Shown: positions 1 to 5,201, counted from the stretch's first letter. The stretch: DNA of 5,201 bases from Quisquiliibacterium sp. (GCA_023257915.1 JALRBB010000208.1:1-5201); one strand, 5' to 3'. Notes: a model not told the origin generated them from the letters alone. Numbers and translations: made by a program.

Positions 1-110
1 CTTGACGAATAACACCATCAAGTTTTGCAACTTCAGCAGCATTTGTTGATATTGTTGTGTTAGTAGCATTCAACATTGTTTGGAATGGTGACAATTGTGC
101 AGCAGCACCA
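1..110. other. AT-rich foreign or chimeric segment at left edge
   Basis: The first 100 bases have 37 G or C, while the rest of the window is clearly GC-rich. The change is abrupt, somewhere between about 95 and 125, inside a GCT/GGT-rich stretch where the exact join cannot be placed. Read on the minus strand from about 118 down to 2, one frame is open to the edge and uses A/T-ending codons (GCT, GGT, GCA, ACA, GTT). It encodes an Ala/Thr/Asn-rich peptide with pieces such as AGAAAQLSPFQTMLNATNTT and STNAAEVAKLDGVIRQ. This could be a fragment of a gene from an AT-rich organism or phage. I do not recognise the family. The segment also supplies the stop codon that ends the MFS frame. A chimeric assembly join or an insertion/recombination junction would both explain it; I favour a chimera because the segment sits at the sequence edge and no terminal repeats are visible. 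Confidence 0.6.
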
Positions 111-1020
111 GCAATAGCACCGGCAGCGCCGGCCCGCCCGCCATTGCGCCGATTGACAGCGCGACGCAGGCCGACAGCAATTGAATTGCAGTAATCGCCC
201 GGTGCCGCCCGAACCGGATCGACAACTCATTGCCCAGAATGCTCGCCGGCATCGCGAGCACCGTGACCAGCACGCTAACCGTGATCGGATCAAACACTGC
301 ATTGCCGGCGTTGCTGGCCACCATGTAGGTCCAGAAGGCAACGATCCAGGTGCGCATACCGTTCAATTCGAAACAGTGCGCGCCGTACCCCAGGATGTAG
401 CCCAACGCCGGCCTGTTGCGCAGCACTGGCCGGAAATCAAGCAGCTTGCCTTGCACTTGCGGCGCAGCGACAGCTTGCATACGCCAGGCTGCAATCAACA
501 TCGGCAGCGGCCCGAAAGCGGTCAGCATAAAGGCGGCACGCCAGCCGAGACCGTCGGCGACCAGTTGCGACACCAGAAACGACAGACCCACGCCAAACGA
601 ATAACTGGAGGTGTAGAACGTGACGCTGCGCGACATGTCACCGGGCTCAAGCCGGTCGGTCAGTGCCTTCAATCCGGGCATGTAGGCGCCAGCGAAGCCG
701 ACGCCAGCCAGGCCCCAGATCAGGCAGGCCGACCACAGACCCTGCGCGAACAGACCGAACGCAAAGGTGGCCAGCGCACTGGCCAGCGAACCGACAAACA
801 GGATTCCACGCGCATCCATCCGGTCGGTCAGTGCGCTAAGGACCGGCACCGCGAGCATGTAGCCCGCCATGTAGGCGCTAGCCATCAGGCCAGCCTGGGC
901 ATTGCTCAATCCCCACTGCGGCATCAGATGGGTGACCATGATCGCCGGCACGACGACATGCGGCAGCAGGTTTCCGACCTGTCCGAGACACATCCAGATG
1001 ACCAGTGCGCGCGCTCGCAT
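70..1020 (-). CDS. MFS transporter, truncated at its C-terminus
   Basis: This encodes an inner-membrane secondary transporter of the major facilitator superfamily; the substrate cannot be told. The 316-residue product starts at the ATG at 1018-1020 and shows about ten hydrophobic segments, roughly at 5-28, 43-64, 73-92, 96-118, 134-155, 161-179, 205-233, 246-264, 276-295 and 297-308. The loop after helix 2 carries a motif-A-like LTDRMDARG (63-72). The matching loop in the second half reads GNELSIRFGRHR (263-274), so both halves of the MFS fold are present. Family members usually have 12 helices and about 390-420 residues. Here the frame enters the AT-rich left-edge sequence near residue 308 and stops eight codons later with the unrelated tail HNCHHSKQC. 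The last two helices are therefore missing or replaced. The gene is divergent from the sirtuin gene. MFS membership is secure; whether the truncation exists in the organism is doubtful. Confidence 0.88.
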   Translation of the reverse strand: MRARALVIWMCLGQVGNLLPHVVVPAIMVTHLMPQWGLSNAQAGLMASAYMAGYMLAVPVLSALTDRMDARGILFVGSLASALATFAFGLFAQGLWSACLIWGLAGVGFAGAYMPGLKALTDRLEPGDMSRSVTFYTSSYSFGVGLSFLVSQLVADGLGWRAAFMLTAFGPLPMLIAAWRMQAVAAPQVQGKLLDFRPVLRNRPALGYILGYGAHCFELNGMRTWIVAFWTYMVASNAGNAVFDPITVSVLVTVLAMPASILGNELSIRFGRHRAITAIQLLSACVALSIGAMAGGPALPVLLLVLLHNCHHSKQC

Positions 1021-1160
1021 CCGCGCAGGATAGCCGGTGTTTGCATCGCGGCGAAGTCCGCCACAAGCAATTGCCGGCTACAACAGACGCTTTGCTGGCA
1101 CCCATGCAATGACTGTCCGCATAATCTGGTCCAACACCCTCGACATGGAAGCTGCCGCCG
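1021..1160. promoter_or_regulatory. Divergent spacer between MFS and sirtuin genes
   Basis: These 140 bases must hold the promoters of both divergent genes. Visible elements are an 8-base palindrome GCAATTGC (1067-1074), TTGCATC at 1041-1047, and the inverted hexamer ATGCAA at 1104-1109. TTGCATC is also the arm of the inverted repeat at 3613-3630. For the minus-strand MFS gene, TATCCT (1027-1032) lies 6 bases before the start codon, with TTCGCC 17 bases further upstream. If that were the promoter, the message would be nearly leaderless, and no good Shine-Dalgarno sequence is seen there. These are weak matches, and no regulator can be named. Confidence 0.4.
1095..1125 (+). promoter_or_regulatory. 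Candidate promoter of the sirtuin gene
   Basis: CATAAT (1120-1125) matches five of six bases of the sigma-70 -10 consensus. CTGGCA (1095-1100) matches four of six of the -35 consensus. Their spacing of 19 bases is longer than the ideal 17. Transcription would start near 1132 and give a leader of about 29 bases, which includes the weak GGAA ribosome-binding stretch at 1147-1150, ten bases before the ATG at 1161. The call rests on sequence likeness only. Confidence 0.3.
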
Positions 1161-1919
1161 ATGGCCATCGACCCCCAATTGCTGCCGATTCGCGACTGGA
1201 TCGACGCTGCGAAGCGCATTGTTGTGCTGACCGGTGCCGGCATCTCCACGGACTCCGGTATTCCGGACTTTCGCGGCCCGCAAGGCGTCTGGACGCGCAA
1301 TCCGCAGGCCGAGAAACAATCAACGATCCAGAACTACCTGGCCGATCCGCAGGTGCGACGAGCCGCCTGGCAGGGACGACTGGATCATCCGGCCTGGAGT
1401 GCCCGCCCGAACTCCGGACACCTGGCGATCGTGCACCTGGAGCGGCGCGGGAAATTGCACGCGCTGATCACGCAGAACATCGACGAGTTACACCAGATTG
1501 CCGGCAACTCCCCCGACAAGGTCATCGAGGTACATGGCACGATCCGGCGCACGATGTGCTGGTCCTGCGGTGAACGGCGTCCGATGGAGCAGACGCTGCA
1601 ACGGCTGCATGAGGGCGAACAGGATCCGCACTGCCTGACCTGTGGCGGCATCCTCAAGAGTGACACGATCTCGTTCGGGCAGGCGCTGGTGCCGCAGGTC
1701 ATCGATCGCGCGATGCGTGCCGCAGCGCAGGCCGATCTGATGCTCGCCATCGGATCCACCCTGCAGGTCTACCCGGTGGCCGGTGCGGTGCCGCTGGCCC
1801 GCGAGTCCGGAGCCAAGCTGGTCATCGTCAACGCGCAGCCGACCGCATTCGACGATATCGCCGACGCGGTGATCAATGGCTCGATCGGCGAGGTGCTGCC
1901 GCAGATCTGCGGCGACTGA
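1161..1919 (+). CDS. Sir2-family NAD-dependent protein deacylase (sirtuin)
   Basis: This is a cytosolic sirtuin. The family removes acyl groups from protein lysines using NAD+ and yields nicotinamide and O-acyl-ADP-ribose. The 252-residue product has the full set of motifs: GAGISTDSGIPDFRG (25-39) for NAD binding, TQNIDELH (104-111) with Asn106 and Asp108, the catalytic His125 in EVHG, two zinc Cys pairs (133/136 and 158/161), SFGQ (171-174) where many members have FGE, GSTLQVYPVA (198-207), and VIVN (221-224). Where E. coli CobB has the Tyr-x-x-Arg pair that reads succinyl groups, this protein has Trp70-x-x-Arg73, so plain deacetylation is more likely than desuccinylation. The length is normal for a compact bacterial sirtuin. 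The ATG at 1161 fits the start of the fold, with a weak GGAA upstream. The gene stands alone between divergent and convergent neighbours; its targets are unknown. Confidence 0.95.
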   Translation: MAIDPQLLPIRDWIDAAKRIVVLTGAGISTDSGIPDFRGPQGVWTRNPQAEKQSTIQNYLADPQVRRAAWQGRLDHPAWSARPNSGHLAIVHLERRGKLHALITQNIDELHQIAGNSPDKVIEVHGTIRRTMCWSCGERRPMEQTLQRLHEGEQDPHCLTCGGILKSDTISFGQALVPQVIDRAMRAAAQADLMLAIGSTLQVYPVAGAVPLARESGAKLVIVNAQPTAFDDIADAVINGSIGEVLPQICGD

Positions 1920-1933
1920 GCAAATAGACCCGA

Positions 1934-2806
1934 TCAAGCCTTGGCCCGGGGTAGCAATCCGAGCGTCAACGCGGTTCCTGTCAGCACGATTGCGCAGCCA
2001 ACCAGCATCCGCAGGGTGATTGGTTCACCAAGATAGACCGCTGCGCTGGCCATCGCCACAATCGGGTTCAAAAAAGTGACCGAAGTCGCGCGCACTGCGC
2101 CGACTTGTGCGAGCAGGCGGAAATACAGCACGAACCCGAGACCGGATGCCGCAATGCCCAGAAACAGAACTTCCAACCAGGCGCGGGTCGGTGGCATCTG
2201 GACCGGCCAGGTCGCAACGGCGATCGGCAGCAACACTGCGGCTGCGATGCCGATGCTGCCAGCCGCGCTGACGATCGGATCGATGCCCTGCATCTTCACC
2301 CGCGCGTAATTCGAGGACACACCCCAAAGCGCTGTGACCAGCAGGGTGACGAGCACTGCAAGGCCGGCATCTTCGCGGATCCCGACCTTGTCCCAGACCA
2401 GCAACACGACACCGGCAAAGCCGATCGCAAGCCCCAGCGCCCGCCGTGGCCCGATCACTTCGCCAAGCCAGATGCGAGCGACCAGCGCGGCGAACAGCGG
2501 CGCTGCCGACTGCAGGATCGCGAGCATGCCGGCCGAGATCGACAGCGCAGCAAACCCGAGCCCGAGAAACGGCAGCGCGGTGAATGCAACACCCATCACC
2601 GCAAGCTGTCGCCAGTGCAGCAACAAAGGCCGCAGACCGGTGCGCCAGATCATCAAAGGCAGCAGCACCAGCGCACTGCCAAGCAGCATGCGCAAAAATG
2701 CCATTGGCGCGGCACCGAAGGCGGGCGCCGATGCGCGCATGAACAGATAGGCGCCTCCCCAGACCAGGGCCAGTGCCAGCAGCTGCGCGACCTGGGTCGG
2801 TCGCAT
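1934..2806 (-). CDS. EamA/DMT-family permease
   Basis: This is an inner-membrane permease of the drug/metabolite transporter superfamily, whose members export or take up small metabolites; the substrate cannot be inferred. The 290-residue product is almost entirely hydrophobic. It contains the two repeated EamA domains of about five helices each (about 8-138 and 150-284). Family signatures are LALVWGGAYLFMR near the N-terminus (12-24), AILQSAAPLFAALVARIWLGE (96-116) closing the first repeat, and the equivalent TSVTFLNPIVAMASAAVYLGE (241-261) closing the second. Each ends in the typical helix-cap Gly-Glu. The length is standard. The ATG at 2804-2806 lies 2 bases after the stop of the upstream crotonase gene (TGA-GC-ATG), so translation is probably coupled; a GGGGA stretch inside the crotonase end may serve as ribosome-binding site. 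The 3' end faces the sirtuin gene 14 bases away. Confidence 0.93.
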   Translation of the reverse strand: MRPTQVAQLLALALVWGGAYLFMRASAPAFGAAPMAFLRMLLGSALVLLPLMIWRTGLRPLLLHWRQLAVMGVAFTALPFLGLGFAALSISAGMLAILQSAAPLFAALVARIWLGEVIGPRRALGLAIGFAGVVLLVWDKVGIREDAGLAVLVTLLVTALWGVSSNYARVKMQGIDPIVSAAGSIGIAAAVLLPIAVATWPVQMPPTRAWLEVLFLGIAASGLGFVLYFRLLAQVGAVRATSVTFLNPIVAMASAAVYLGEPITLRMLVGCAIVLTGTALTLGLLPRAKA

Positions 2807-2808
2807 GC

Positions 2809-3564
2809 TCAGCGCTTTTCCCCGCCCTTGCCCATGAATGCCGCGATCCGATCCTGCATGTCGGACCCACGCCCCTCAGTACGATGGATCTCGTGCGAAA
2901 GTCCCGCAGCAAGCGTCATGCCTTCGGTCTGACGCAGCAGCCGCTTGTTCGCGCGGTGGCTGAACCAGGAGTTCGCCAGCATCATGGCGGTGAGCTTGTG
3001 GAGCTCGGCCTCGAAGTTCTCGTCGGCCACGCACAGGTTGGCCAGGCCGATCGCGGCTGCCTCGGCGCCGCTGAAGTTGCGCGACGTGAACATCATCTCG
3101 GCGGCCTTGGCCACGCCCACGCGGCGCGGCAGGCGCTGGCTCATTCCCCAGCGCGGCGTCAGCGACCAGCGCGAATGCGTGTCGGCAAAGCGTGCCGATT
3201 CGGCAGCCACGATCAGATCGCCCGCGAGCGCGAGTTCCAGCCCGCCGGTGTAGCAGTGCCCATGCACCGCGCTGATCACCGGCTGCGGCAGATTGGCCAG
3301 CATTTCGATTGTGTCGGCCTGGAAGCTCGGCGTTGGCGGCTCCACGCCGCGGGCAATGTCGGCCAGGTCATTGCCGGCGGAAAAGCACTTGCCGGCACCG
3401 CGCACCAACACCACGCCGATGCTGTCAGTCTGCGCGGCGATTGCCTGCACATGCTCGCGCAGCTCGGAGAACAAGGCCACTGTTAGCGCATTGAGCTTGT
3501 CGGGACGGTTCAATGTCAGCGTGGCCAGACCGTCGCGGTCGCTGCGAATCACGAGTTCGGACAT
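2809..3564 (-). CDS. Enoyl-CoA hydratase/isomerase family protein (crotonase) with substituted second catalytic residue
   Basis: This is a cytosolic crotonase-fold enzyme, 251 residues, acting on an unknown acyl-CoA. The family polarises the thioester carbonyl in an oxyanion hole; hydratases add water to a 2-enoyl-CoA. Visible are LTLNRPDKLNALT (16-28), the first oxyanion-hole segment CFSAGNDL (60-67), and the second, HGHCYTGGLELALAGD (101-116). Glu110 lines up with Glu144 of rat mitochondrial hydratase. The second acid, Glu164 in rat, lines up without gaps to His130 in RFADTHSRWSLTPRWGMSQR (125-144). Standard hydratase activity is therefore uncertain, and isomerase, hydrolase or another crotonase chemistry is possible. 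I chose the ATG at 3562-3564 because a strong AGGAG lies six bases upstream. The frame stays open 47 codons further, but that stretch has no family likeness and overlaps the Nudix start. The gene is the first of a two-gene operon with the EamA permease. Confidence 0.93.
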   Translation of the reverse strand: MSELVIRSDRDGLATLTLNRPDKLNALTVALFSELREHVQAIAAQTDSIGVVLVRGAGKCFSAGNDLADIARGVEPPTPSFQADTIEMLANLPQPVISAVHGHCYTGGLELALAGDLIVAAESARFADTHSRWSLTPRWGMSQRLPRRVGVAKAAEMMFTSRNFSGAEAAAIGLANLCVADENFEAELHKLTAMMLANSWFSHRANKRLLRQTEGMTLAAGLSHEIHRTEGRGSDMQDRIAAFMGKGGEKR

Positions 3565-3570
3565 CGGAGA

Positions 3571-3577
3571 CTCCTGC
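3571..3577 (-). promoter_or_regulatory. Strong ribosome-binding site deciding the crotonase start
   Basis: On the minus strand the sequence GCAGGAG ends six bases before the ATG at 3562-3564. It is the clearest Shine-Dalgarno sequence in the window. It settles the start of the 251-residue crotonase over the longer open frame that reaches 3705. Confidence 0.75.
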
Positions 3578-3612
3578 GGTGATCGGGTCGAAACGCTATG
3601 CTTCGACTCGCG

Positions 3613-3630
3613 TTGCATCATTCGATGCAA
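3613..3630. promoter_or_regulatory. Inverted repeat, candidate operator between crotonase and Nudix genes
   Basis: TTGCATC and GATGCAA form perfect 7-base arms around the 4-base spacer ATTC. The site lies in the 82-base spacer between the divergent crotonase operon (starts at 3564) and Nudix gene (starts at 3647), 16 bases before the Nudix ATG. Its size and place fit the operator of a dimeric helix-turn-helix repressor that could control both genes. As RNA it could also form a short hairpin, but it lacks a T tract for a terminator. No regulator gene is present in the window, and I cannot assign the motif to a known regulator. Confidence 0.5.
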
Positions 3631-3646
3631 TGGTACGCATGTCCAG

Positions 3647-4276
3647 ATGCAGCCAGACCCCCAAGACACGATCGAATTCCACAATCGGATCCGGAGCCAA
3701 CTCAACGGATTCGAGCGCGCGCAGCCGCATCAGAGCGCCGATGCGCTCAAACCTGCTGCCGTGACGATCGCGCTGCTTGGCAGCGCACGCGAGCCGGCGT
3801 TTTTGCTGACCCGGCGCGCGTCGCATCTGCGCGCCCACGGCGGGCAGTGGGCGTTGCCCGGCGGCCGGCAAGACCCGGGCGAGTACGCGGTTCAGACCGC
3901 CTTGCGCGAACTCGACGAAGAGCTCGGCCTGCGCCTGGACGAGCACAGCGTCCTGGGCACGCTGGATGACTATCCGACCCGCTCGGGATATCTGATCACG
4001 CCAGTCGTGGTCTGGGCCGGCATCCAGCCGCGGCTGGAACCCAATCCGGACGAAGTCGACTCGGTCCACGAAGTGCCAATCGCCCAGATCGCGGCTGCCG
4101 ATGCGGTGGATTTCACCCGCATCCCGGAAAGCGATCGGCCGGTCATCCGGATCCGCATCATGGACAACCTGGTGCATGCGCCGACCGCGGCGATCCTGTA
4201 CCAGTTCCGAGAACTGCTGGCCGGGCGCATCACGCGCGTCGCGCAACTGGAACAACCGCGCTTTGCCTGGCGATAA
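3647..4276 (+). CDS. Nudix hydrolase, CoA-pyrophosphatase type
   Basis: This is a predicted cytosolic Mg2+- or Mn2+-dependent Nudix enzyme of 209 residues. The CoA-specific subgroup cleaves coenzyme A or its derivatives to 3',5'-ADP and (acyl-)4'-phosphopantetheine. Residues 73-95 fit the Nudix box GX5EX7REUXEEXGU exactly: Gly73, Glu79, Arg87, Glu88, Glu91, Glu92, Gly94. Directly before it, residues 53-73 match the LLTxRSxxLRxHxGQxxxPGG signature known from CoA pyrophosphatases (LLTRRASHLRAHGGQ then PGG). The next segment, TRSGYLITPVVVW (111-123), is also typical of that subgroup. The length is normal. I chose the ATG at 3647 because the frame upstream, although open, is antisense to the crotonase and has no family likeness; there is no good ribosome-binding site, so the exact start is uncertain. 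The gene is divergent from the crotonase operon and shares its control region. CoA specificity is inferred from motifs only. Confidence 0.93.
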   Translation: MQPDPQDTIEFHNRIRSQLNGFERAQPHQSADALKPAAVTIALLGSAREPAFLLTRRASHLRAHGGQWALPGGRQDPGEYAVQTALRELDEELGLRLDEHSVLGTLDDYPTRSGYLITPVVVWAGIQPRLEPNPDEVDSVHEVPIAQIAAADAVDFTRIPESDRPVIRIRIMDNLVHAPTAAILYQFRELLAGRITRVAQLEQPRFAWR

Positions 4277-4305
4277 GACAAACGCCCGGCGATGCGAACC
4301 GCGGA

Positions 4306-4319
4306 GCGGGCAAGCCCGC
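4306..4319 (+). terminator. Short GC-rich hairpin after the Nudix gene
   Basis: GCGGG (4306-4310) pairs with CCCGC (4315-4319) around the loop CAAG, 30 bases after the Nudix stop codon. The stem could help stop transcription. It is short, and no T-rich tract follows, so it is not a convincing intrinsic terminator and is listed only as the best candidate. Confidence 0.25.
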
Positions 4320-4357
4320 AAGCAGCTGTGCGACGCTTGCGGTAATCTGCCCGCGAT

Positions 4358-4419
4358 GGGTACGCAAAGGGTACGCGAGGGTACGCAGTGGGCCCGCCAT
4401 GGGTCCGCCAAGGGTTCGG
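4358..4419 (+). repeat. Six degenerate 11-base tandem repeats before the second crotonase
   Basis: A core close to GGGTACGC recurs at 4358, 4369, 4379, 4390, 4401 and 4412, with steps of 11, 10, 11, 11 and 11 bases. The first three cores are identical (GGGTACGC). The others read GGGCCCGC, GGGTCCGC and GGGTTCGG. The array ends 46 bases before the ATG of the second crotonase gene. The period is near one helical turn, so all cores would face the same side of the DNA. It could be a multi-site binding region, a leader-RNA element, or a decayed small tandem duplication. TAATCT at 4343-4348 just upstream resembles a -10 element, which would place the array in the leader, but no -35 element is visible. 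Confidence 0.7.
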
Positions 4420-4465
4420 ACACTCGGTCAGTCAATCCACCAACCAATCCGTGAACGATCAAGCC

Positions 4466-5201
4466 ATGGAACAACGAATTCGCGTGACGATCACAGACGG
4501 CGTCGCCGACGTGCGACTGTCCCGCCCGGACAAGATGAACGCGCTCGACCAGGCGATGTTCGACGCGCTGGTGCAGACCGGTCAGTCGCTGATCGAGGAT
4601 CGCTCGCTGCGCGCAGTGGTGCTCTCCGGCGAGGGCCGCGCGTTTTGTGCGGGCCTAGACATGGGCAGGTTTCAGTCGATGGCGCCGGCCGCCGCGGATG
4701 ACGCCAGCGCCCGCCAGGCCACCGAATGGCGGCTTGGCCGACGCACGCACGGTCTGAGCAATGCCTCGCAGTACGCGGTGATGGTCTGGCGCGACATCCC
4801 GGTGCCGGTGATCGCTGCAGTGCATGGGGCCGCCCTTGGTGGCGGTTTTCAGGTCGCGCTGGGAGCCGACATCCGCTTCGTCGCCCCTGACACGAAGATG
4901 TCGGTGATGGAGATCAAGTGGGGGCTGGTACCCGACATGGGCGGAGTCGAGCTGATGCGCCATCTTGCGCGCGGCGATCTGATTCGCGAGCTCACCTATA
5001 CCGGCCGAGTGTTCAGCGGTACTGAGGCGCATGCGATGGGTTTCGCAACCCACGTCTGCGACGACCCCTACGTGCGCGCGATGGCACTAGCCCGCGAGAT
5101 TGCCGGCAAAAGCCCGCATGCCGTCCGCGCCGGCAAGCGATTGATGGCATTGGCCGACACTGCGGATGCAGCGACCATCCTGCAGGCAGAATCCGACGAG
5201 C
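4466..5201 (+). CDS. Crotonase/enoyl-CoA hydratase family protein, 3' end outside the window
   Basis: This is a second crotonase-fold enzyme, predicted cytosolic, acting on an unknown acyl-CoA. In the window 245 residues are encoded, and relatives usually run about 20-30 residues further. Family marks are RLSRPDKMNALD (17-28), the oxyanion-hole segments AFCAGLDM (59-66) and HGAALGGGFQVALGADIR (120-137), and SVMEIKWGLVPDMGG (146-160). Gln129 stands where rat hydratase has Glu144, whereas Glu149 matches Glu164. Asp157 sits where dienoyl-CoA isomerase has a catalytic Asp (Asp204 in rat ECH1). Classical hydratase activity is therefore uncertain, and an isomerase-like role is possible. An insertion-like region (72-105) sits between the two oxyanion segments. 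The ATG at 4466 is used here; an in-frame GTG at 4451 would add five residues, and neither has a clear ribosome-binding site. The gene lies downstream of the Nudix gene on the same strand, but the 189-base spacer with repeats suggests its own promoter. Confidence 0.92.
   Translation, partial: MEQRIRVTITDGVADVRLSRPDKMNALDQAMFDALVQTGQSLIEDRSLRAVVLSGEGRAFCAGLDMGRFQSMAPAAADDASARQATEWRLGRRTHGLSNASQYAVMVWRDIPVPVIAAVHGAALGGGFQVALGADIRFVAPDTKMSVMEIKWGLVPDMGGVELMRHLARGDLIRELTYTGRVFSGTEAHAMGFATHVCDDPYVRAMALAREIAGKSPHAVRAGKRLMALADTADAATILQAESDE

Noticed and set aside
1..60. Insertion-sequence end at the left edge
   Set aside because: No terminal inverted repeat, target duplication or transposase-like peptide is visible in the available bases.
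181..1230. Long plus-strand open frame of 349 codons opposite the MFS gene
   Set aside because: It is rich in His, Arg, Gln and Pro with no domain, as expected for the antisense of a hydrophobic GC-rich gene. It also crosses the divergent spacer into the sirtuin gene.
2105..2932. Long open frames opposite or overlapping the EamA gene
   Set aside because: Composition is typical of GC-rich shadow frames, and the EamA frame has clear membrane segments and family motifs.
3293..3646. Long in-frame N-terminal extension of the Nudix gene
   Set aside because: It runs antisense through the well-supported crotonase gene, has no recognisable domain, and Nudix relatives begin close to the ATG at 3647.
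3565..3705. 47-codon N-terminal extension of the first crotonase
   Set aside because: It has no crotonase likeness, overlaps the Nudix start, and a strong AGGAG supports the inner ATG at 3562-3564.
4306..4319. Confident intrinsic terminator after the Nudix gene
   Set aside because: The stem is only five base pairs and no T tract follows, so it is kept only as a low-confidence candidate.
4356..4454. Short plus-strand peptide starting MGTQRVREGTQWARHG over the 11-base repeats
   Set aside because: The 11-base period shifts frame at each unit so the peptide is not periodic; it has no clear ribosome-binding site and no known likeness. The repeats are better read as a DNA or RNA element.
3596..4474. 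Minus-strand frame of 292 codons opposite the Nudix gene
   Set aside because: It is the antisense of an exact Nudix box and CoA-type signature, and shows no family features of its own.

Overview
The window is a dense, high-GC bacterial chromosome segment with six recognisable genes and short spacers. The gene set (sirtuin, crotonases, CoA-type Nudix hydrolase, EamA and MFS transporters) and codon use fit a free-living high-GC bacterium. A proteobacterium, possibly gamma-proteobacterial, is my best guess, but nothing here fixes the taxon, and the sirtuin looks as much actinobacterial as proteobacterial. No phage, plasmid, CRISPR, tRNA or rRNA signal was found in the main body.

Layout. Positions 1 to about 110 are AT-rich (37% G+C over the first 100 bases) and do not match the rest. 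They cut off the 3' end of an MFS transporter gene (minus strand, 70-1020). A 140-base divergent spacer separates this from a Sir2-family NAD-dependent protein deacylase (plus, 1161-1919). The sirtuin converges, with a 14-base gap, on an EamA/DMT-type permease (minus, 1934-2806). The permease is the second gene of a tight two-gene operon: a crotonase (enoyl-CoA hydratase/isomerase family; minus, 2809-3564) ends 2 bases before its start. A divergent 82-base spacer holding a clean 7+4+7 inverted repeat separates the crotonase from a Nudix hydrolase of the CoA-pyrophosphatase type (plus, 3647-4276). A 189-base spacer follows, with a weak hairpin and a run of six degenerate 11-base repeats. A second crotonase begins after it (plus, 4466) and runs off the right edge.

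How the genes fit together. Three neighbouring products act on, or look built to act on, CoA thioesters or CoA itself: two crotonases and a Nudix enzyme with the CoA-pyrophosphatase signature. The sirtuin removes acyl groups from lysines, which often derive from acyl-CoA. A loose acyl-CoA theme is therefore plausible but is inference; only crotonase-EamA looks like a true operon.

No previously undescribed multi-gene system was identified. The points most worth a second look are the composition break at the left end, the 11-base repeat array before the second crotonase, the inverted repeat between crotonase and Nudix genes, and the fact that each crotonase lacks a different one of the two classical hydratase glutamates.
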